A stretch of DNA of 64,000 nucleotides from Rhizobium etli_C (GTDB lineage: Bacteria > Pseudomonadota > Alphaproteobacteria > Rhizobiales > Rhizobiaceae), in the NCBI RefSeq assembly GCF_014198605.1, contig NZ_JACIHU010000009.1, one strand, 5' to 3'. The first letter of the stretch is position 1. Every line of letters begins with the position of its first letter. Shown here in pieces: positions 58,400 to 64,000 of this stretch. The notes under the pieces are model-generated. The model did not search any database and was not told the DNA's origin. It was given only the letters and a program-made list of their open reading frames with translations. Both the position numbers and the translations under genes were made by a program.

Positions 58400-59287
58400 T
58401 CCGTAGCTGTCGGCGATGCGGCGGATCGATTTCAGCCGCAGGGGCGCCCTCGCAAAGACGTGGTCGATCGGAATGCCGAAGGCGCCGGCGGCGATCGGCC
58501 AGGTTGCGGGTTCCAGCGACACAGTGGCGAAGCCTTCTTTGCGCAGGAGGTCCTGTACGCCCGGCGTCAGGATAGAGGAGTTGAAATCGCCGGCCAGCAC
58601 CAGCGGTCCCGGCAGGGTGGGGGCGATCGCGGCGAGATCCTCGAGCTCTAGACCGTAGAACTCGTCGTAATAGGGTTTGGTCAGATGCGCGGTCAGGAAA
58701 TTGACTTTGCGACCGTCAAAATCAACCGTCGAGATCGTCAGCCGGTTGCGCCACAGCAGGCCGAGACTGCGGATGCGCGGCTCGATGAGCGGGCGCTTCG
58801 ACAGGACCAGCGTATCGCATTCCTGCATGCCGATGCCGCAGCCGACATAATGGGGATAGGTTTTCAGAAGCCGCGGCAGTTCCGACAGAACCGGCTCGGC
58901 CTCGAGGATGTTGACGACGTCGGCGCCTGAGGCAATCGCCATGTCGGCGATCGCGGCACCGTTTGCGAAATTGTCGTTTTCGATATTGAAGGACATCAGC
59001 CGGAAAAGAACCGGGCGGTTATCATCGACGGCGGGCTGGACAAATTCACGGGTCATCACGATCCCATGGACGGCAAGAGCCAGTGATATGCCGAGCGTCA
59101 GCAGGCCATACCAATGGCGCTTGACAAGCAAGGCCGCGAAGGAGGCGAGCGCTGCGGCCGCCGCCAGATGGAGCTGGAAGCTGAAAAAGAAGGAAAGCAG
59201 ATAAAAATCGGTGACATACCGCAACGAGACGATGGCCAGCACCAGGGTCGTGAGGACGCTGAATACGCAAAAAATCGTGTCTCTCAT
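58355..59287 (-). CDS. Endonuclease/exonuclease/phosphatase (EEP) family membrane protein
   Basis: 310 residues. Three N-terminal helices (~5-25, 30-55, 58-80) anchor it. The EEP domain has RLMSFNIEND (N), ADVVNILEAEP (E), LVLAGDFNSS (D-x-N), IDHVFARAP (DH) and SNHFGLMAEF (H), so all catalytic residues are visible. The domain presumably faces the periplasm and hydrolyses a phosphodiester or phosphate ester; substrate unknown. It converges on, and overlaps by 45 bp, the second ABC exporter gene. Confidence 0.85.
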   Translation of the reverse strand: MRDTIFCVFSVLTTLVLAIVSLRYVTDFYLLSFFFSFQLHLAAAAALASFAALLVKRHWYGLLTLGISLALAVHGIVMTREFVQPAVDDNRPVLFRLMSFNIENDNFANGAAIADMAIASGADVVNILEAEPVLSELPRLLKTYPHYVGCGIGMQECDTLVLSKRPLIEPRIRSLGLLWRNRLTISTVDFDGRKVNFLTAHLTKPYYDEFYGLELEDLAAIAPTLPGPLVLAGDFNSSILTPGVQDLLRKEGFATVSLEPATWPIAAGAFGIPIDHVFARAPLRLKSIRRIADSYGSNHFGLMAEFAIAP

Positions 59288-59573
59288 CCGCTTCGGTCCG
59301 GCTTGCTGGCGTGATTGCGACTGCGCCTATCACGGCGGCTTTTTTGTTGCAATGCAGCATGCCGGCAAGCTCGTATTTGACTTAAAAAATTCATCCGAAA
59401 TTTCCCGCGACATTGTGCCCTCATCCCCTTGTCAAGGCTGGACATAATTTGCGATCAAGCTTAGAACGCGCCGGATTGCCGGGGAATCTGTGGCCGAATT
59501 GTGTCTAGGCAGATTCGTTGGTAGAGGGGGCAGGGCGGAATTCCGCGATAATTGCGCAGAGGATGGTTAAGCC

Positions 59574-60152
59574 GTGAGCGAACACGAAACGACAAGCGAG
59601 GCTTCGACAGAGCCCACTCGCCGTGATTTCCTTTATCTCACCACCGGTATGGCTGGCGCTGTCGGCGCCGCTGCGGTTGCGTGGCCGTTCATCGATCAGA
59701 TGCGCCCGGACGCGTCGACGCTGGCGCTGGCTTCCATCGAAGTCGATGTCGCAAGCCTCGAGCCCGGCATGTCTTTGACAGTGAAATGGCGCGGCAAGCC
59801 CATCTTCATCCGCAACCGCACACCGGAAGAAGTAAAAGCCGCAGCTGATGTTCCGCTCGGCGATCTCAAGGATCCGGTGGCCCGCAACGCAAACCTTCCT
59901 GCCGACGCTCAGGCAACAGGCGTCGACCGCTCTGGCGGCGAAGGCAAGGAAAACTGGATCGTCATGGTCGGTACCTGCACCCATCTCGGTTGCGTTCCGC
60001 TCGGCCAGGCCGGCGAATACAATGGTTGGTTCTGTCCCTGCCATGGCTCGGTCTACGATACGGCCGGCCGCATCCGGAAGGGTCCCGCGCCCGAAAACCT
60101 GGCGATTCCGACCTTTTCATTTGTGTCCGATACCAAAATCAAGATCGGTTGA
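59574..60152 (+). CDS. petA: Cytochrome bc1 complex Rieske iron-sulfur subunit
   Basis: 192 residues, GTG start with GAGGATGG upstream. TRRDFLYLTTGMAGAVGAAAVAWPF is a twin-arginine signal that also serves as membrane anchor. The 2Fe-2S cluster motifs are CTHLGCVP and CPCHGSVYD. It transfers electrons from ubiquinol to cytochrome c1. First gene of petABC. The 284-bp gap upstream (59290-59573) must contain the promoter; nothing else is seen there. Confidence 0.96.
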   Translation: MSEHETTSEASTEPTRRDFLYLTTGMAGAVGAAAVAWPFIDQMRPDASTLALASIEVDVASLEPGMSLTVKWRGKPIFIRNRTPEEVKAAADVPLGDLKDPVARNANLPADAQATGVDRSGGEGKENWIVMVGTCTHLGCVPLGQAGEYNGWFCPCHGSVYDTAGRIRKGPAPENLAIPTFSFVSDTKIKIG

Positions 60153-60166
60153 GGGGAGACTGATTC

Positions 60167-61447
60167 ATGAGTGGCCATTCCAGCTACGAACCATCAACCG
60201 GCTTCGAAAAATGGGTCGATGCGCGCCTGCCGCTGCCGCGCATGGTCTATGACAGCTTCGTGGCATATCCGGTTCCGAGAAACCTGAACTATGCCTACAC
60301 GTTCGGCGCCATGCTCTCCGTCATGCTGGTCGTTCAGATCCTGACGGGCATCGTGCTCGCCATGCATTACACCGCCGACACCGCGATCGCCTTCAATTCC
60401 GTTGAAAAGATCATGCGCGACGTCAACCATGGCTGGCTGCTGCGCTACCTGCATGCCAACGGCGCATCCTTCTTCTTCGTCGCCGTCTACCTGCATATCG
60501 CCCGCGGCCTCTATTACGGTTCCTACAAGGCGCCGCGCGAAATCCTCTGGATCCTCGGCGTGGTCATCTACCTGCTGATGATGGCGACCGGCTTCATGGG
60601 CTACGTCCTGCCCTGGGGCCAGATGTCCTTCTGGGGCGCGACCGTCATCACCGGCTTCTTCTCGGCCTTCCCGATGATCGGTGAATCGCTCCAGCAGTTC
60701 CTGCTCGGCGGCTTTGCCGTCGAACAGCCGACGCTGAACCGCTTCTTCTCGCTGCACTACCTGCTGCCCTTCATGATCGCCGGCGTCGTCGTCCTGCACA
60801 TCTGGGCGCTGCACGTCACCGGCCAGACGAACCCGACGGGTGTCGAGGTCAAGACCAAGACCGATACCGTGCGCTTCACGCCCTATGCGACGATGAAGGA
60901 TGCGCTCGGCGTTTCGGTCTTCCTGCTGGTCTATGCCTATTTTGTCTTCTACATGCCGAACTTCCTCGGCCATGCCGACAACTACATCCCGGCCGACCCG
61001 TTGAAGACGCCGGCTCACATCGTTCCGGAATGGTACTTCCTGCCGTTCTACGCGATGCTGCGTTCGATCACCTTCAACGTCGGCCCGATCGACTCCAAGC
61101 TCGGTGGCGTTCTGGTGATGTTTGGCGCGATCATCGTGCTGTTCTTCCTGCCCTGGCTCGATACGTCGAAGGTTCGCTCGGCGGTCTACCGTCCCTGGTA
61201 CAAGCTATTCTTCTGGCTGTTCGTGATCAACGCGATCATCCTCGGCTGGCTCGGCTCACAGCCGGCGGAAGGCAGCTTCGTGATCGTTTCGCAGATCTGC
61301 ACGCTCCTCTACTTCGCCTTCTTCCTGGTTGCCATGCCGGTGCTCGGCCTCGTCGAGACGCCGCGCCGCATACCGAACTCGATCACCGAAGCGGTGCTCG
61401 AGAAGCGCAACAAGACAGCTGCCGCCAGTGCAGTTGCCAATGCGTAA
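60167..61447 (+). CDS. petB: Cytochrome b subunit of bc1 complex
   Basis: 426 residues, GAGGGGAGA upstream. Eight helices; heme ligands in GWLLRYLHANGASFFF and LHYLLPFMIAGVVVLHIWALHVTGQ (paired His in helices II and IV). The Qo-site PEWY is in HIVPEWYFLPFYAMLRSI. Full-length, uncleaved cytochrome b of the alphaproteobacterial type, with MGYVLPWGQMSFWGATVIT conserved. It oxidises and reduces ubiquinone in the Q cycle. Confidence 0.97.
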   Translation: MSGHSSYEPSTGFEKWVDARLPLPRMVYDSFVAYPVPRNLNYAYTFGAMLSVMLVVQILTGIVLAMHYTADTAIAFNSVEKIMRDVNHGWLLRYLHANGASFFFVAVYLHIARGLYYGSYKAPREILWILGVVIYLLMMATGFMGYVLPWGQMSFWGATVITGFFSAFPMIGESLQQFLLGGFAVEQPTLNRFFSLHYLLPFMIAGVVVLHIWALHVTGQTNPTGVEVKTKTDTVRFTPYATMKDALGVSVFLLVYAYFVFYMPNFLGHADNYIPADPLKTPAHIVPEWYFLPFYAMLRSITFNVGPIDSKLGGVLVMFGAIIVLFFLPWLDTSKVRSAVYRPWYKLFFWLFVINAIILGWLGSQPAEGSFVIVSQICTLLYFAFFLVAMPVLGLVETPRRIPNSITEAVLEKRNKTAAASAVANA

Positions 61448-61472
61448 GCGCGCGACGGAAGGGAACAGAAAC

Positions 61473-62354
61473 ATGAAAACGCTTGTTGCAAGCATTCTCT
61501 CGCTCGCCGTCGTTGCCGGTCTCAGCGGCGCGGCTCTGGCCGAGGAGGCGCCCGCCAACGGTGCGGCTCCGGCTCATCACGCGGAAGGTGAGACGCCGCA
61601 TTATCCGCTGAAGCATCCGAAGGAGGAGGAATGGTCTTTCGCCGGTCCGTTCGGCCATTACGACAAGGGCCAGCTCCAGCGTGGCCTCAAGGTCTACACG
61701 GAAGTCTGTGCAGCCTGTCATTCGATGACCCTCGTGCCTTTCCGCACGCTCGGCGATCTCGGCTATTCCGAAGCCCAGGTGAAGGCTTTCGCTGCGAATT
61801 ACGAGGTTCAGGACGGTCCTGACGCGAGCGGCGAGATGTTTACCCGCAAGGCCGTGCCTTCCGATTACTTCCCGTCGCCTTTCCCGAATGCTGAAGCCGC
61901 GGCCGCTTCCAACAATGGCGCGGCTCCGCCCGATTTCTCGCTGATCGCCAAGGCCCGCGCCGTCACCCGCGGCTTTCCGCAGTTCGTTGTCGACATCTTC
62001 ACGCAGTATCAGGAAAGCGGCCCCGACTATATCTATTCGCTGCTGACCGGCTATGAAGAGCCGCCGGCGGGTTTCCAGGTGCCGCAGGGTGGACATTACA
62101 ACCCCTACTTCAATGCTGCCGCCGTCCTCGCCATGCCGAAGCCGCTCTCCGATGGCCAGGTCACCTATGACGACGGCGCACCGGCCACCGTCGACCAGTA
62201 TGCCAAGGACGTCACCGCTTTCCTGATGTGGGCCGCGGAGCCGCATCTGGAGGAGCGCAAGCGCACCGGCTTCATGGTGATGATCTTCCTGGCGATCTTC
62301 AGCGTGCTGATCTACCTCACGAAGCGCTCGGTCTACGCCAACAAGGAGCATTGA
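61473..62354 (+). CDS. petC: Cytochrome c1
   Basis: 293 residues from ATG 61473 (AAGGGA upstream). Signal peptide ends ALA (~23). Heme-attachment motif CAACH in YTEVCAACHSMTLVPFR; the distal Met is probably in VLAMPKPLSDGQV. C-terminal anchor TGFMVMIFLAIFSVLIYLTKRSVYANKEH. It passes electrons from the Rieske protein to soluble or membrane cytochrome c. Last gene of the operon; terminator follows. Confidence 0.96.
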   Translation: MKTLVASILSLAVVAGLSGAALAEEAPANGAAPAHHAEGETPHYPLKHPKEEEWSFAGPFGHYDKGQLQRGLKVYTEVCAACHSMTLVPFRTLGDLGYSEAQVKAFAANYEVQDGPDASGEMFTRKAVPSDYFPSPFPNAEAAAASNNGAAPPDFSLIAKARAVTRGFPQFVVDIFTQYQESGPDYIYSLLTGYEEPPAGFQVPQGGHYNPYFNAAAVLAMPKPLSDGQVTYDDGAPATVDQYAKDVTAFLMWAAEPHLEERKRTGFMVMIFLAIFSVLIYLTKRSVYANKEH

Positions 62355-62374
62355 GCCTTCCTTGTCCGAATTCG

Positions 62375-62401
62375 AAAGGCGGCTCACGGGCCGCCTTTTT
62401 T
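62375..62401 (+). terminator. Terminator of petABC
   Basis: AAAGGCGGC (62375-62383), loop TCACGG, GCCGCC (62390-62395) followed by TTTTTT. About 20 bases after the petC stop. Confidence 0.88.
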
Positions 62402-62460
62402 GTTGCCGGCGATTCCATTGGCTCGCAGCCTCATGCGTCTCAGCGACGCCACGTCCTTTC

Positions 62461-62541
62461 TGACGCGCAAAGGGCGCGTAGCGCCTTGAACTGCCGGATA
62501 ATTTTATGCCTAAATCGATTTCGATTTGAGGAATTATGCAG
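62461..62541. repeat. Degenerate mosaic palindromic repeat upstream of apt
   Basis: TGACGCGCAAAGGGCGCGT resembles a decayed module C. ATAATT...CCTAAATCG-attt-CGATTTGAGG-AATTATGCAG (62498-62541) is module A with a damaged left arm. It ends 43 bp before the apt ATG and so lies within the apt promoter region. Confidence 0.6.
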
Positions 62542-62583
62542 TAGGGTGCGGCCGTTTCATGCCCTCGCAGATATGGACTTTCC

Positions 62584-63126
62584 ATGGACAATACGACGTC
62601 GGAGCTCGCAGCCAGCATCCGCTCCATCCCCGACTATCCGAAGCCCGGAATCATTTTCCGTGACATCACCACGCTGCTCGGCAATCCCCGCGCCTTCCGC
62701 AGGGCGGTCGATGAGCTCGTGCAGCCCTATGCGGGAACGAAGATCGACAAGATCGCCGGCATGGAGGCGCGCGGTTTCATTCTCGGCGGCGCGGTGGCGC
62801 ATCAGCTTTCCTCGGGCTTCGTGCCGATCCGGAAGAAGGGCAAGCTGCCGCATGACACCGTTCGTATCGCCTACAGCCTGGAATATGGCGTAGACGAGAT
62901 GGAGATGCATCGCGATGCGATCGAGCCCGGCGAGAAGGTGATCCTGGTCGACGATCTGATCGCCACCGGCGGCACGGCTGTCGGAGCTACGAAGCTGCTG
63001 CGTCAGATCGGCGCAGAGGTGGTCGGCGCCTGCTTCGTCATTGATCTGCCCGATCTCGGCGGCCGCCGGAAGCTGGAAGAACTCGGCGTCAGCGTGCACA
63101 CGCTGGTCGAATTTTCCGGACACTGA
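62584..63126 (+). CDS. apt: Adenine phosphoribosyltransferase
   Basis: 180 residues. IPDYPKPGIIFRDITTLLGNPRAF is the Apt N-terminal signature; MEARGFILGGAVAHQL and KKGKLPHDT form the flexible hood; VILVDDLIATGGTAVGATKLLRQ is the PRPP-binding loop. It salvages adenine with PRPP to AMP. Standard length. The start has weak Shine-Dalgarno character. Confidence 0.96.
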   Translation: MDNTTSELAASIRSIPDYPKPGIIFRDITTLLGNPRAFRRAVDELVQPYAGTKIDKIAGMEARGFILGGAVAHQLSSGFVPIRKKGKLPHDTVRIAYSLEYGVDEMEMHRDAIEPGEKVILVDDLIATGGTAVGATKLLRQIGAEVVGACFVIDLPDLGGRRKLEELGVSVHTLVEFSGH

Positions 63127-63149
63127 GTGCGCCCTCGCTGCTAGTGGCC

Positions 63150-63617
63150 TCAGTCGTACTCGAGGACGCCGCTTTCGAAGCGCATGACGGGATCGCCGTT
63201 TTGATTGACGCCTTCGCAGAGGATGGTGTTGAGGTGCCAGCCCGGCCGCGACGCGAGCGGCCGGCTGGAGAGGAGGGCGACGGAGTAGGTCACGACGTCG
63301 CCTGGGAAGATCGGCCGCAGCCACTGCAGTTTCTGGAAACCCGGCGAAGGGCCGAGGTTCGGTGCCGCCAGCCCTCTCTGCGCGAGGGCGACGCTCTGAC
63401 GTTTCCAGAAGGCGAGGAAGGTGCGCATCCAGGCGGCGGTGGTGTGCCAGCCCGATGCGCAAAGGCCACCGAACAGGGTTTCTTTGGCGGCGTCCTTGTC
63501 GACATGAAAACGCTGCGGATCGTAGCGCGTCGCGAAGTGAATGATGTTTTCCTCGGTGAAGACGTAGCTGCCGATCTCGGCCTTTTCGCCGACGGCGTAA
63601 AGTTCAGACATTCTCAT
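63150..63617 (-). CDS. MaoC-like hot-dog fold dehydratase
   Basis: 155 residues from ATG 63617, overlapping the upstream gene stop by 4 bp (ATGA), with GGAG upstream. EIGSYVFTEENIIHFATRYDPQRFHVDKDAAKETLFGGLCASGWHTTAAWMRTF is a MaoC/(R)-hydratase motif with D-P-x-x-x-H. The C-terminal half, LQWLRPIFPGDVVTYSVALLSSRPLASRPGW, continues the hot-dog fold. Such enzymes act on acyl-CoA thioesters. Two MaoC genes in tandem suggest a heterodimeric or two-step unit. Confidence 0.85.
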   Translation of the reverse strand: MRMSELYAVGEKAEIGSYVFTEENIIHFATRYDPQRFHVDKDAAKETLFGGLCASGWHTTAAWMRTFLAFWKRQSVALAQRGLAAPNLGPSPGFQKLQWLRPIFPGDVVTYSVALLSSRPLASRPGWHLNTILCEGVNQNGDPVMRFESGVLEYD

Positions 63618-64000
63618 GCTGTAATCTCCGGGCCCATGCTGATGCCGGGGGCAGGGCGCATGCGGATCATGATCGAGTTTTCCGAGAGACAAACGAGTTC
63701 GCCGCGCTGATTTTCCACCTCGTGGCGGAATTTGGCAATGCCGATGCCGGGGCGCGAGCGCATCGGCCGGGCTTCAAGCACGGTCGAGTGACCCTGCAGC
63801 GTGTCGCCTGAAAGCACCGGCTTTCGCCATTCCATCAGATCGATGCCGGGCGCACCCTCGCAGAGCGCGTTCAGGATGTAGCTGTCGGCCATCATGCGCA
63901 TCAGCATCGCGGAGGTATGCCAGCCGGAGGCGGCGAGACCGCCGAGAATGCTGGCGCGGCCGGCAGCCTCGTCGAGATGCATCGGCTGCGGATCGAATTC
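63614..64000 (-). CDS. MaoC-like hot-dog fold dehydratase, cut by window end
   Basis: At least 128 residues; the frame is open to the window edge and reads (E)FDPQPMHLDEAAGRASILGGLAASGWHTSAMLMRMMADSYIL, the D-P-Q-P-x-H catalytic motif of MaoC proteins, so the N-terminus lies beyond 64000. The rest (WRKPVLSGDTLQGHSTVLEARPMRSRPGIGIAKFRHEVENQRGELVCLSENSIMIR) completes the hot-dog fold. Paralogous to the next gene and translationally coupled to it. Confidence 0.85.
   Translation of the reverse strand, partial: EFDPQPMHLDEAAGRASILGGLAASGWHTSAMLMRMMADSYILNALCEGAPGIDLMEWRKPVLSGDTLQGHSTVLEARPMRSRPGIGIAKFRHEVENQRGELVCLSENSIMIRMRPAPGISMGPEITA

Noticed and set aside
1..64000. CRISPR arrays, rRNA or tRNA genes, prophage or integrative element boundaries
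   Set aside because: I looked for regularly spaced direct repeats, tRNA-like cloverleafs and integrase genes and saw none; negative by eye only, and tRNAscan or CRISPR software would settle it.

Overview
The window looks like chromosome of a fast-growing rhizobium, most likely the Rhizobium leguminosarum/etli group. The reasons are the fused trpE(G) gene preceded by a WWW leader peptide, a NolR-type ArsR regulator, a choline ABC system ordered choX-choW-choV, a ShmR-type heme receptor with a RirA-like site, and many dispersed palindromic intergenic repeats. Gene density is high. I see no rRNA, tRNA, CRISPR array, prophage or plasmid origin. Nearly everything is core metabolism; accessory signals are confined to an IS end, repeats and a decayed toxin locus.

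Layout. 1-630: right end of an IS5-family element abutting a beheaded lipoprotein gene. 0.7-6 kb: orphan amino-acid binding protein, HD-GYP protein, class III aminotransferase, NolR-like regulator, HugZ-type FMN protein. 6-9 kb: choline ABC operon. 9.2-14.1 kb: thymidine kinase, a 275-bp MITE-like element, a coiled-coil protein, a DUF2333 protein and an MgtC/DUF4010 membrane protein. 14.3-17.6 kb: PAS protein and LuxR-type regulator divergent from a secreted protein with a duplicated ClpP-like domain. 17.7-26.9 kb: fhs, a degraded ParE/antitoxin pair, an extensin-like protein, heme receptor, trp leader with trpE(G), and two small genes. 27.1-31.6 kb: CDF transporter overlapping queF, DUF2076 protein, ClpP paralogue, BenE-type transporter. 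31.7-33.7 kb: leucine-rich leader ORF and leuA. 34-39.7 kb: ECF sigma/anti-sigma pair, TPR protein, phosphoesterase, Nudix protein, glutathionyl-hydroquinone reductase-like protein, GNAT.

39.8-46.7 kb: a four-gene MoxR-DUF58-BatA/DUF4159-membrane protein operon on the minus strand, divergent from a DUF1285-Nudix-CCA transferase operon (46.8-49.4 kb). 49.4-53.8 kb: two small genes, hemF, a small hypothetical gene, a Na/Pi cotransporter and trmL. 54.1-58.4 kb: two related ABC exporters separated by an orphan ribbon-helix-helix gene. 58.4-59.3 kb: membrane-anchored EEP phosphatase. 59.6-62.4 kb: the petABC cytochrome bc1 operon. 62.6-64 kb: apt, then two MaoC-like genes, the last cut by the window edge.

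The most rewarding observations concern regulation and genome evolution. They are: transcription-attenuation leaders for trp and, by inference, leu; a TGA-N9-TCA iron box upstream of the heme receptor; two matches to the NolR motif near nolR; mosaic palindromes that supply the stop codon of one gene and the C-terminal tail of another; an apparently in-frame internally deleted ParE toxin; and a MITE with 31-bp perfect terminal repeats. I found no clear evidence of a wholly new multi-gene system. The least explained gene groups are the coiled-coil/DUF2333 pair and the secreted duplicated ClpP-fold protein. Names are given from recalled family signatures; no database search was run.
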